From JAIBAJ01 sp965284645 (lineage in GTDB: Bacteria > Bacteroidota > Bacteroidia > JAIBAJ01): a stretch of 64,000 bases of DNA. The notes below the pieces were generated by a model that saw only the letters and a list, made by a program, of their open reading frames with translations, was not told the DNA's origin and ran no database searches. The position numbers and the translations under genes were made by a program. The DNA lies in assembly GCA_965284645.1 (NCBI GenBank), contig OZ260106.1, forward strand, positions 868,001 to 932,000, given 5' to 3'. How positions within the stretch are numbered: the stretch's first letter is position 1; every line of letters begins with the position of its first letter. This document shows, piece after piece, positions 26,916 through 34,857 of this stretch.

Positions 26916-27785
26916 CTAAATATGCTTTTCGGCATGGTAAGACGACCGAACCAAGGGGCCGCTTTCTACATAATCAAAGCCTTTTGCCAAACCGGCCTCT
27001 TTATAAAACGCAAATTTCTCGGGCCTAACATATTCTTTTACCGGAAGATGTTGCTTGGTTGGTTGTAAATATTGGCCTAAGGTCATGATGTTTACTCCAA
27101 CCGAACGTAAATCGTCCATGGTTTCCAAAATTTCGGCTTCTGTCTCGCCCAAGCCCAACATAATGCCGGATTTGGTGGTTAGTCCGCCTTCTTTTAGTCG
27201 TTTCAACACTTCCAGACTTCGGTCATACTTGGCTTGAATTCGCACTTGTTTGGTAAGCCTACGAACGGTTTCCATATTGTGCGAAACAATTTCGGGTTTC
27301 ACATCAATAATGCGTTGCAGGTTTTCCCAAATACCACGGAAATCAGGTATCAAGGTTTCGAGGGTTGTACCCGGACTTACTTTTCTAACTTCCTGAATGG
27401 TTTCAGCCCAAATAATGGAACCTCCATCTTTAAGTTCGTCGCGGTCTACCGAGGTTATAACCGCATGTTTGATGCCCATAATTTTTATGGAATTGGCTAC
27501 CCGCTTGGGTTCTTCCAAATCCACCGGTAAGGGGCGGCCTGTGGCAACCGCACAAAACCCACAGCTACGGGTACAAATATTACCCAAAATCATAAAGGTG
27601 GCGGTTCCTGCACCCCAGCATTCGCCCATATTTGGACAATTACCGCTTTCGCAAATCGTATGTAATTTGTGCTCCGAAACAATTTTTCGGGTGTTGGCAT
27701 ATTCTTTACCGGTTGGTAATTTCACACGCAACCAATCGGGTTTCCGCTCCCTAGGTTCTGAAAGGATGGTTTCGCTCGTCTCCAT
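26916..27785 (-). CDS. lipA: Lipoyl synthase
   Basis: This radical-SAM enzyme inserts two sulfurs into protein-bound octanoate to make the lipoyl cofactor of 2-oxoacid dehydrogenases and the glycine cleavage system. All motifs are present in 289 residues: the auxiliary cluster CESGNCPNMGECW, the SAM cluster CTRSCGFCA, and the C-terminal serine ligand motif RSSYHAEKH. It lies 6 bp downstream of the outer-membrane protein gene at 27792-28592 and upstream of the GT2 gene. No lipB is seen nearby. Confidence 0.97.
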   Translation of the reverse strand: METSETILSEPRERKPDWLRVKLPTGKEYANTRKIVSEHKLHTICESGNCPNMGECWGAGTATFMILGNICTRSCGFCAVATGRPLPVDLEEPKRVANSIKIMGIKHAVITSVDRDELKDGGSIIWAETIQEVRKVSPGTTLETLIPDFRGIWENLQRIIDVKPEIVSHNMETVRRLTKQVRIQAKYDRSLEVLKRLKEGGLTTKSGIMLGLGETEAEILETMDDLRSVGVNIMTLGQYLQPTKQHLPVKEYVRPEKFAFYKEAGLAKGFDYVESGPLVRSSYHAEKHI

Positions 27786-27791
27786 AAACTA

Positions 27792-28592
27792 TCAATCTTC
27801 TTGGGTGGCGGTTGACGCTTTTCCGTTCCATTTTCCGCCAAAATTCAAACTAACATAAAAAGAAAACCACAAACTATTGTTTTTAGCAAAGGCCATCATG
27901 GGGATTTGCTTAAAATAATAATCCAGTATCATGCCTGTTTCAATGGTTTTAACGCCTTTTTCGCGACCGGCATAATCGAAGCTAAAGCCGAATTTGCCAT
28001 AAATCCCCGGATGCAGCTTCAGTTTGTCGAAACCTTTGTACCAAGCGCCCCGACCATAAATATTGTATTGATTGTGAAGTACATTGTTGGGATCATAAGC
28101 CTCCGAAACAATTCCGCCATCGGGGGCATAAGGGTTTTTGATTACATCCACAAAATAGGGTTTGGTTATTCCCAATGAAGAGCCTACTGAACCTAAATAG
28201 CGTACTTCAATAGCACTACCATCAGCCCGGCCTTTGCTGAATATTACTTTATGAAAACCGTATCCTGTGCGAAGAATCAAAAAGGAATTCATTTTGCCAT
28301 ACACATATCCTTTGGCATTTTCATAATAGGACGATTTAATTTCTTTGGGATGTTTCATGCCCACAAAGTCTACTTCCCAAAAGGTTTTTGAATAGCCGGT
28401 TCGATGGTGAGAGCGCCGAACGGTAAGTCCCCAACCACCCGAATGAGCAATAAATCCTGCTGTGAATTCCTTTCTATACAGAACTCGGGTATCTTTGTCG
28501 TCCTCTAAAGGCTTTTGGGAAAAAGAGGCCAAATGGGTTACCACCACTAAGGTTAAAAGTAGGCTCCATTTGATATACTTGCTCCCAAACAT
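27792..28592 (-). CDS. Probable outer-membrane beta-barrel protein of unknown function
   Basis: The 266-residue protein has a signal peptide (SLLLTLVVVTHLASFSQ). The mature part has many alternating aromatic segments (GFIAHSGGWGLTVRRSHH, YVYGKMNSFLILRTGYGFH) and ends with a strand pattern NNSLWFSFYVSLNFGGKWNG, consistent with a small beta-barrel. It is the first gene of a three-gene operon with lipA and GT2. A -7 box TACCTTTG lies 6 nt upstream of the ATG. Function not recognised. Confidence 0.75.
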   Translation of the reverse strand: MFGSKYIKWSLLLTLVVVTHLASFSQKPLEDDKDTRVLYRKEFTAGFIAHSGGWGLTVRRSHHRTGYSKTFWEVDFVGMKHPKEIKSSYYENAKGYVYGKMNSFLILRTGYGFHKVIFSKGRADGSAIEVRYLGSVGSSLGITKPYFVDVIKNPYAPDGGIVSEAYDPNNVLHNQYNIYGRGAWYKGFDKLKLHPGIYGKFGFSFDYAGREKGVKTIETGMILDYYFKQIPMMAFAKNNSLWFSFYVSLNFGGKWNGKASTATQED

Positions 28593-28597
28593 AATCG

Positions 28598-28605
28598 CAA
28601 AGGTA
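28598..28605 (-). promoter_or_regulatory. -7 box of the 28592-26170 operon
   Basis: The minus strand reads TACCTTTG six nucleotides before the ATG at 28592, implying a leaderless or nearly leaderless mRNA. The same octamer in the same place precedes purF and the Fic gene. Confidence 0.55.
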
Positions 28606-28620
28606 AACCATTCTTATTAC

Positions 28621-29028
28621 ATGGCTACATCATCCCTTATTTACACTGGCGAACTTCGAACAGTTGCCACGCATTTACAATCCGGTGTTGAAATAATCAC
28701 CGACGCTCCAACCGATAACCAAGGCAAAGGAGAGGCTTTTTCTCCTACAGACCTGCTGGCCACTTCCTTGGGTTGTTGCATGCTTACTATTATGGGCATC
28801 AATGCCAGAAACAATGGCATGAACATCGATGGAACCAAGGTTGAAATCACTAAAATCATGGCCTCAAATCCCCGTCGAGTATCAGAAATTGGCGTAGTAC
28901 TTACACTTCCGAATAAATCTTATTCAGAAAAAGAAAGAAAAATGCTTGAAATTGCTGCCTTGAATTGTCCAGTCGCCAAAAGCTTACACCCTGACATTAA
29001 GCAGGATGTTCAGTTTGTTTGGGCTTAA
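28621..29028 (+). CDS. OsmC/Ohr family protein
   Basis: The 135-residue protein is of the OsmC type, thiol-dependent hydroperoxide reductases active as dimers in the cytosol. The two redox cysteines are present: one in SLGCCM (~residue 56; either Cys of the pair) and Cys119 in AALNCPVAKSL, with SPTDLLATSLG before the first. Start at 28621 is used because the frame further upstream lies inside the divergent gene 27792-28592. The stop overlaps the stop of the opposing small lipoprotein gene by 3-4 bp. Confidence 0.9.
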   Translation: MATSSLIYTGELRTVATHLQSGVEIITDAPTDNQGKGEAFSPTDLLATSLGCCMLTIMGINARNNGMNIDGTKVEITKIMASNPRRVSEIGVVLTLPNKSYSEKERKMLEIAALNCPVAKSLHPDIKQDVQFVWA

Positions 29029-29162
29029 CTATTGGACTGTTCAATGGTTTGGCCAGCGTCTCCGTATGCGGGACAAGTTTGATGTGTACGGCAAGAAGTA
29101 GCCACAAGAGCAACAAACATACTGGCTGCGAGGGCGAAGAATAGTTTTTTCACGGTGTGCAT
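29025..29162 (-). CDS. Small putative lipoprotein
   Basis: The 45-residue protein has a type II signal peptide (KKLFFALAASMFVALVATSC) with the lipobox VATSC, leaving a mature peptide of about 22 residues (CRTHQTCPAYGDAGQTIEQS). Tiny lipoproteins ending in CPAY-like segments are common in Bacteroidota genomes, in my recollection, with no known role. It is convergent with the OsmC gene. The ATG at 29162 is chosen because it is directly followed by the signal. Confidence 0.7.
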   Translation of the reverse strand: MHTVKKLFFALAASMFVALVATSCRTHQTCPAYGDAGQTIEQSNS

Positions 29163-29264
29163 AGTAAGGTTGGCAAAAATAAAGGGATTCGAGAAATCAG
29201 TGTAGTGTTGTTTGATATTTTTCAACGCCGTAATGAACAATTTGTTTACCCAAAACGAAGGTTT

Positions 29265-29296
29265 TTTGAAATTTTATATAAATCGCATTAAAATTG
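29265..29296 (+). promoter_or_regulatory. Probable promoter of ung
   Basis: TTTG at 29265-29268, then a 20-nt spacer, then TAAAATTG at 29289-29296 (one mismatch to TAnnTTTG). It ends 29 nt before the ATG. Confidence 0.45.
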
Positions 29297-29325
29297 CCCA
29301 TAATTCTTGGCAAAATTCAACTTAA

Positions 29326-30024
29326 ATGACGGAAGAAAAGAAACCCCAAGTGCACGAATCGTGGTTAGATCAAATCGGAGAGGAGTTTGAAAAGCCTTAT
29401 TTCAAGGAATTGAAAGCCTTTTTGACGGAAGAAAAGAAAACACAATTGATTTACCCTCCCGGACCAAGGATTTTTGCCGCACTAAATACAACACCCTTTT
29501 CGGATGTTAGGGTGGTAATTTTAGGCCAAGATCCTTACCACGGTCCCGGTCAAGCAAACGGACTCTGCTTTTCGGTTAGTGATGGCATTCCGCATCCTCC
29601 GTCTTTATTGAATATTTTTAAAGAAATCCGCACCGACCTAGGGTTTCCGATTCCAAGCTCAGGCAATCTTGAGCCCTGGGCAAAACAAGGGGTACTTTTA
29701 TTGAATGCAACCCTTACCGTAAGAGCCCACCAAGCAGGCAGCCATCAGAAACGGGGATGGGAAACCTTTACCAACGAGATTATCCAAAAAGTTTCTCAGA
29801 ATAAAAAAAATGTGGTCTTTTTGCTTTGGGGCCGCTTTGCCCAGGATAAGCAGGTTTTAATCGATTCGAGCCGACACACTATCCTAAAAGCAGCTCACCC
29901 CTCGCCTCTGAGTGCATACAACGGATTTTTTGGCTGTAAACACTTTTCACGTACCAACGAGGTTTTGCGCGAAAAAGGCTTGCCCGAAGTGGATTGGCAA
30001 TTGGAAAAGAACCTGTTCGAATAA
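29326..30024 (+). CDS. ung: Uracil-DNA glycosylase, family 1
   Basis: It removes uracil from DNA as the first step of base-excision repair. The protein has 232 residues, the normal length. The water-activating motif is GQDPYHG (Asp69, residues 68-73) and the Leu-intercalation loop is HPSPLSAYNGFFGC. The SGNLEPWAKQGVLLLNATLTV block is typical. It stands alone and converges with the M1 peptidase gene, 29 bp between stops. Confidence 0.98.
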   Translation: MTEEKKPQVHESWLDQIGEEFEKPYFKELKAFLTEEKKTQLIYPPGPRIFAALNTTPFSDVRVVILGQDPYHGPGQANGLCFSVSDGIPHPPSLLNIFKEIRTDLGFPIPSSGNLEPWAKQGVLLLNATLTVRAHQAGSHQKRGWETFTNEIIQKVSQNKKNVVFLLWGRFAQDKQVLIDSSRHTILKAAHPSPLSAYNGFFGCKHFSRTNEVLREKGLPEVDWQLEKNLFE

Positions 30025-30053
30025 GGTGTAAGCAACCTTTTCGATCCACTATC

Positions 30054-32006
30054 CTATTGTTTCTTGGTCAAGGCTTTTCGTATTTCCCTGTTTCCGACAA
30101 ACACCCGTATCACATAATTCCCTGGATGCAAATCGTTCAGCCTAATCCATTGGCCGGGGTAAACGAAGCCACTTTCAAGCTTTCGCCCATTGCTATCATA
30201 CAGTTCGTATCGTCCACTTTGTTGCAGGTTTTTCACCATCAAGCGGTCTTCAAACGGATTGGGATACAGTTCGAAATCTAGCGCCTTTTGGGTGTTTACC
30301 GAAAAAGGTTCAATCATAGCAATGGTTCCGTCGCGGTTTATTACCCAGTTCTTTGGGTCGATGGTAATGGCATTGTTGATGGTTCCAATTCCCGCTATTA
30401 AAAAGGTGTCGGAATTGCTGGAAATAGGAAAGCGAATAGTGGTGTCGGTGCTGGATGGTCTGGTAAAGCTAAGTTCAATGGGGTTGGTAAAGGTGGGGGT
30501 AATGTTGGGCCTCGAGCTGCTGTGATTGATTACAACGAGGGCGTCATTTCCACTTTGACGCCATTCCACAGAATAGGTAGGATAGCCTTCTCCAAAATAC
30601 CATTGGTCGAAATAGGCGGTTAAATCCAGACCGGTTTGGGCCGAAAAGTCGTCGCGAAAATCTAAACCATTGGCCGTCGACGAAGCATATTCGTTTAAGA
30701 AATGACGCAAGGCTGCAAAGAACAAACTATCGTTGTTTACCAAAAAGCGCAAGGTGTGCACAATGGCCGATCCTTTGTCGTAACTCAACCTTCCACTAAA
30801 AATTCTTGCCTCATTCAAACTATCCAGCACCCAAACACTGCCGCCCGGTTGCAACATCACATTAGCATGTACATCCGCCATTTTGGTGATTTCATCTCCA
30901 GGGTAAAGGTTTTCCATCATTAAATATTCGCTGTACGAGGCAAACCCTTCGTTTAGCCAAATGTCGCTCCAAGAAGCACAGGTTACATGGTCGCCCCACC
31001 ACTGATGGCCAAGTTCATGGGCTGTCAAACTGCGTTCAAAAAAGCCTTGGGTAGTCATGGTTTGGTGCTCCATACCACCCGAAATTGGTGCCATACAATG
31101 TCCATATTTTTCGTTCTCAAAAGGGTAAGGACCGTATAAGGAATAGAAAAGCTCAATAAAATCAGCAGTTTCATCAATATCTTCTTGAAAGTTGGGCAGG
31201 GTTTGAGGATTGTTATATATGAAATTTTGAATCAGAATTGGGGCCGGCGCATTCACCGGATTAGCAAAAATATTGTATTCCACATATTCAGCTACTGCCA
31301 CCGAAACCAAATAATAGTCGATCGGGTGTCGGTGCTTCCATTCATAGCGCTTTTTACCATTGCCAAGATCCACGGTATTTTCGAGTATTCCATTCGAGCC
31401 AGCCATGCAACTGGCCGGTACGGTAATTTGAACAGAACAGGAATCCGCTTTGTCGGTCAAACTTTGTTTGCAAGGCCACCACTCATAGGCGCTAAAAGGT
31501 TGTGATAACGACCATACCACCTCATTTCCCCAGGATGGCGAGGTGTCGTAAGTCATGCCGGCACCGCCCAACGGATTGGTTTGAGCATCGGGTGGTGTGC
31601 CTTGGTAATAGGTACGTACGGTAAATTCGGTTTGTGCAGGGAAATTCACTTCCACCTTTACAACAGAATTTTGGTGACTAAAAGCTACCGAAAGGCCATT
31701 CACCAAAATCGAATCAATGGTAAACGTCGAAAAAAGTTCATATACCAAGGTGTCCAATTCAACCACGCTTTTTGCCTGCATCTCCCCGTAACCGGCCAAA
31801 TCGGTCGATGTGTTGGTCATTGACAGGTTGAGGGCATAAAAATGGACATCGTATTGATTGGTTTGGGCAATTTGGGCGGCATTCAGGTTGTTGCTCTTAT
31901 GCTGCTGATTCGCAAATAGGTTGCGCTTGGAGCATTGATTGGAATGTTCTTTTTGGGCAAAACTTTGGATTCCACAAAGAAGCAACACAGGAAAAAGATA
32001 GCGCAT
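30054..32006 (-). CDS. Secreted M1 family metallopeptidase with T9SS tail
   Basis: The 650-residue protein has a signal peptide (MRYLFPVLLLCGIQSFAQ), an M1 beta-domain, and the exopeptidase-region motif GGMEHQTM in place of the canonical GAMEN. The zinc site is HELGH (330-334) with WLNEGFASY downstream supplying the third ligand. The C-terminus (LYPNPFEDRLMV ... NYVIRVFVGN) is a T9SS tail. It is likely a surface or secreted aminopeptidase. The ATG at 32006 is used, as the codon two before it is TTG. A -7 box TACTTTTG (32026-32033) lies 19 nt upstream. Confidence 0.93.
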   Translation of the reverse strand: MRYLFPVLLLCGIQSFAQKEHSNQCSKRNLFANQQHKSNNLNAAQIAQTNQYDVHFYALNLSMTNTSTDLAGYGEMQAKSVVELDTLVYELFSTFTIDSILVNGLSVAFSHQNSVVKVEVNFPAQTEFTVRTYYQGTPPDAQTNPLGGAGMTYDTSPSWGNEVVWSLSQPFSAYEWWPCKQSLTDKADSCSVQITVPASCMAGSNGILENTVDLGNGKKRYEWKHRHPIDYYLVSVAVAEYVEYNIFANPVNAPAPILIQNFIYNNPQTLPNFQEDIDETADFIELFYSLYGPYPFENEKYGHCMAPISGGMEHQTMTTQGFFERSLTAHELGHQWWGDHVTCASWSDIWLNEGFASYSEYLMMENLYPGDEITKMADVHANVMLQPGGSVWVLDSLNEARIFSGRLSYDKGSAIVHTLRFLVNNDSLFFAALRHFLNEYASSTANGLDFRDDFSAQTGLDLTAYFDQWYFGEGYPTYSVEWRQSGNDALVVINHSSSRPNITPTFTNPIELSFTRPSSTDTTIRFPISSNSDTFLIAGIGTINNAITIDPKNWVINRDGTIAMIEPFSVNTQKALDFELYPNPFEDRLMVKNLQQSGRYELYDSNGRKLESGFVYPGQWIRLNDLHPGNYVIRVFVGNREIRKALTKKQ

Positions 32007-32025
32007 AAACAAGGAATTGAAAGGC

Positions 32026-32033
32026 CAAAAGTA
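32026..32033 (-). promoter_or_regulatory. -7 box of the M1 peptidase gene
   Basis: Minus strand TACTTTTG, a perfect TAnnTTTG, 19 nt before the ATG. No clear TTTG at -33. Confidence 0.45.
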
Positions 32034-32105
32034 CGGCTTTAAGCGGAAAATAGGGAGTAGTATACTGAATCAAGGGAAAGTAAATCGAGTTATTAAATCC
32101 TTGTT

Positions 32106-32248
32106 GGCGTGCCCCCTCTGCCCATGAACAGTAACATTATTGTTTAAGCAGTTTTCTGGGGCATTCGGGTCGGGCTATTCGCTGCAAATCCTCGCGCCTT
32201 TCGCTTTCGCTTAGGCCGCTGTGGGTTTTCCGCTGCTATCCCTGCCCG
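32106..32248 (+). repeat. Element Z, copy c
   Basis: It runs GGCGTGCCCCC ... CTATCCCTGCCCG. TGCCCC pairs with GGGGCA (stem 1, shorter than in other copies), AAATCC with GGGTTT, and CGGGTCGGG with CCCTGCCCG with one mismatch. Homology with copy d continues past the end (GAAAAG-CTACCCTGAAACC), so the true 3' boundary may be ~30 nt further. The surrounding intergenic DNA (32034-32866) otherwise holds only MITE X copy a. Confidence 0.8.
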
Positions 32249-32548
32249 GAAAAGACTACCCTGAAACCTTTGTTAGGAGAAGGAACTTTTACACAAATCC
32301 AACCGTAGCAACAGAAAGGATAAAACGGTTACTAAGCCCTAATCAATTTGGAAATATAAACGCCCTCTAGGCAGGGTGAAATTGTACCTAATTGCGCTGT
32401 TGAAGTTTAATTTCTGCCTTATAAATTTATTCCTGATGTAATCTTGGGTATCCCTCGTTTTTCGAATTCTTTTGTACGCCACATGCGGTATTTGAAGGGT
32501 TCTATCACAAATGTCGATTTTTTTTTCTGAGTCAGCCTTCAAATTTAA

Positions 32549-32722
32549 CCCAGATTACGCATTAGAAATCGTAATGAAGCTTTCAAATGCAATAAAGACG
32601 AGGGTTTCAGGTTAATTTTTGGGTGAAGGAATAGTAAACTGTTTTGAAGTCAAAAATTGTTCTGAAATCCTTGTATTTGAAGCAGTTGGAAGCTGTAATA
32701 GATTTCTAATGCTGAATTTGGG
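32549..32722 (+). mobile_element. MITE family X, copy a
   Basis: The 174-bp element starts CCCAGATTACGCATTAGAAA and ends TTTCTAATGCTGAATTTGGG. The two ends are inverted repeats with three mismatches. It is flanked by the direct repeat TTTAA (32544-32548, 32723-32727). Non-coding. Confidence 0.88.
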
Positions 32723-32866
32723 TTTAAACAAGTAATATGCTAAAATCTTTAGTTTACCGATTATTTTTTGGGTTTAGAAGTTTAATTCAAATTGGTTTTT
32801 ACCAGCCATGGTAATCCAAACTTTCCCAATTTGCACCCCGAAATTCATTTTAAAAAAAGCAGAAAA

Positions 32867-33421
32867 ATGGGATTAGTTGCCAATCTTCTTACACCAAAAG
32901 TTGAAGGGTTGTTGGATCATTTCGAAACCACACCCGCTCTAGAAATTAAAGACGATGTGTTGTTTCAGGTTCAGGCTACCAAAGCGGGATTTATTCCCAT
33001 GGTGGCCAAACTCTTGGGTTCAAAAAGCCAAAACATCAACATTTTTATTACACCACGTACCGTTTCATTGGTTGAAGGGAAATACAAAACCATGTTTCCA
33101 ACCTCGGAAATTTACCAAATTAAAATGGGTTATGGCAAAGACAAGAAATTGCTTTTCTTAGGTATTGCCACCATCTTTACTATTCTTCCTCCGATTTTGT
33201 TTTTCTTCCTTTATTCTCGCTCAGGTGGGTTTCATTTGGAAATTGAGTATTACAAGCCAACCCAATCTTCGGTGGTCGTTCGTAGCCGTACCTTTGCTGC
33301 CAGCAACTTGATGATTAACGACCAAATGGTGGCCCAGGCTCAAACTAAACTCCACGAAATCGTATTGACTTATAGTCGTTATTTCAAAGCGGCTGGAATT
33401 GTTTCTTCAGAGGATATTTAA
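32867..33421 (+). CDS. Membrane protein of unknown function
   Basis: The 184-residue protein has a central hydrophobic hairpin or single long helix (LFLGIATIFTILPPILFFFLY, ~105-125) between an N-terminal soluble part and a C-terminal part ending AGIVSSEDI. No family was recognised; the soluble halves loosely resemble PH-like membrane-associated domains. It is followed after 6 bp by 33428-34308, so the two probably form an operon. The ATG at 32867 is chosen over the frame's earlier start because MGLVANLL follows an A-rich leader. Confidence 0.65.
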   Translation: MGLVANLLTPKVEGLLDHFETTPALEIKDDVLFQVQATKAGFIPMVAKLLGSKSQNINIFITPRTVSLVEGKYKTMFPTSEIYQIKMGYGKDKKLLFLGIATIFTILPPILFFFLYSRSGGFHLEIEYYKPTQSSVVVRSRTFAASNLMINDQMVAQAQTKLHEIVLTYSRYFKAAGIVSSEDI

Positions 33422-33427
33422 AGCAAC

Positions 33428-34308
33428 ATGGCCGATTATAAACATAAAATCCGGCAATTCTATTTGCAAAACCCTGGTCTGAAAAAGCTTGACGAGGATG
33501 TTTTGCTCAAAAAATATTCCGGTTTCGAAACCGAGCTTTGGTTAGAAATCGTGACAAAGCATGCTTGGGCTGTCAACTTTCGGGATGAAGTACAACAGTT
33601 GGCCCAAGCTGGGGAAAACCATATAGCCAAACGCAGCTGGATCAGTTATTGTTCCAATACAAGGGCAACGAGGTCCAGTTGCTTAGGGCTATTTACCAAA
33701 AATACCACCTTCAAAATGGCTCCCTTTTTCGGTCTAAACTTGAAACCCTCAGTGGGAAACGTTTTTCAGACCGTCAAATCAAGGCGTTTAAAGGAAAAGA
33801 AGGGGTTGTTCTTCAACAAACGGCAGCAAAATACCTCCATTTTCCTCGGAAATCGGACGAAACTTTACCGCCTCCTATTCCTACCCCGGTTGCCACACCT
33901 GTAGTTGCTCCCCCACCAGTGGTGCTTAAACCCCAAGTACCAACGCCGCCTCAAACCGCTGTTCCACCACCCGCTCCTAAGCCTGCCCCTGTTGTATTTC
34001 AGCCTACCCAATCTGCTCCGGTTCCATCCGAAATAAGTTTTTTCGAACGCAATAAAACCGGAATTATCTTTGGCGCAATTGCAGGTGTGCTAGTACTTAT
34101 TCTTACTATCCTCGGAGTTGTTTTCCGCAAAGAAATTGGTAATTTGTTTGTCTCCGATTCCAAACGCCTATCCAACGAACGTGTCGAACATTTAGGGCAG
34201 CAAAAGTCCCAAGGTTCTGAAGTGCTGGCCAAGGATTTTTTCGATGAAGACGAATTGTTGCAACTGGCTCAAGATTCAAGCTTAGTTGAAACGGCTGTTA
34301 CTGAATGA
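33428..34308 (+). pseudogene. Proline-rich single-pass membrane protein gene with a -1 frameshift
   Basis: Two overlapping frames join into one ~293-residue protein. The first (33428 to ~33628) encodes MADYKHKIRQFYLQNPG ... GENHIAK. The second, in another frame to 34308, continues TQLDQLLFQYKGNEVQLL. Adding one A to the run at ~33627-33632 would restore a continuous frame. The product would have a helical N-terminal domain, a Pro/Ala-rich linker (~155-200), a transmembrane helix (GIIFGAIAGVLVLILTILG) and an acidic tail (DEDELLQLAQDSS). Family unknown. The break may be a sequencing or assembly error, a true mutation or programmed slippage. Codon use after the break looks normal. Confidence 0.7.
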
Positions 34309-34325
34309 TAGGTAGGTAATTATTG

Positions 34326-34633
34326 GGCGTGCCCCCTCTGCCCATGAACAGTAGCATTTTGTTTATCCCAAATTAAGCAATAGGAGGATTAATTAATCCG
34401 AACTACTTGATTTAGTTGGGTTTACCCCTCCCGAAGAAATTTCGGGATAGCAGTTGTTATCAATTTGGCCATACAAATTGATTTACAACTGGTTAATCGT
34501 TTATGCATTTCTAATGCGTAATCTGGGTTTATGCAGTTTTATGGGGCTTTCGGGTCGGGCTATTCGCTGCAAATCCTCGCGCCTTTCGCTTTCGCTTAGG
34601 CCGCTGTGGGTTTTCCGCTGCTATCCCTGCCCG
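34326..34633 (+). repeat. Element Z, copy d, split by MITE Y
   Basis: The outer parts are nearly identical to copy c (32106-32248): GGCGTGCCCCCTCTGCCCAT on the left, and GGGTCGGGCTATTCGCTGC through CTATCCCTGCCCG on the right. Between them at 34377-34527 sits MITE Y copy b with a TTTAT target duplication. Removing the insertion and one TTTAT gives a standard Z. Confidence 0.85.
34377..34527 (-). mobile_element. MITE family Y, copy b, inserted in element Z
   Basis: The 151-bp element, inverted relative to copy a, runs from CCCAAATTAAGC to GCGTAATCTGGG, flanked by TTTAT (34372-34376, 34528-34532). Compared with copy a it has an extra CCCGAAGAAATTTCGGG hairpin. Confidence 0.88.
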
Positions 34634-34789
34634 GAAAAGTCTACCCTGAAACCGTTGTTGGGAGTATTCCTTCCCCTAAAACAGAATGATTTATCGCATT
34701 ATTTTCCACATCGAGCATGAGCAAATGCTTTAATGTTTAGGTATTTCCAATGTTGAATCCTTACTAAGCTAGGTCTTACCTCTTTTTTG

Positions 34790-34840
34790 CCGTATCAAAA
34801 AAAACACCCTTCTCCTGTTTTTTCAAGGAGAAGGGTGTTT
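34790..34840 (-). terminator. Strong intrinsic terminator behind nrdA
   Basis: A perfect 15-bp stem (AAACACCCTTCTCCT, 34802-34816, with its complement 34826-34840) closes a 9-nt loop. On the minus strand it is followed by a run of T. It begins 17 bp after the nrdA stop. Confidence 0.9.
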
Positions 34841-34857
34841 CATTTTCTTTCTATTTC

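Noticed and set aside
32339..32542. 67-codon minus-strand frame between elements Z and X
   Set aside because: Basic, low-complexity composition, no start signal and no family; more likely chance.
34454..34720. 88-codon frame over element Z copy d
   Set aside because: It consists of Z and Y sequence read through; other Z copies do not keep the frame.
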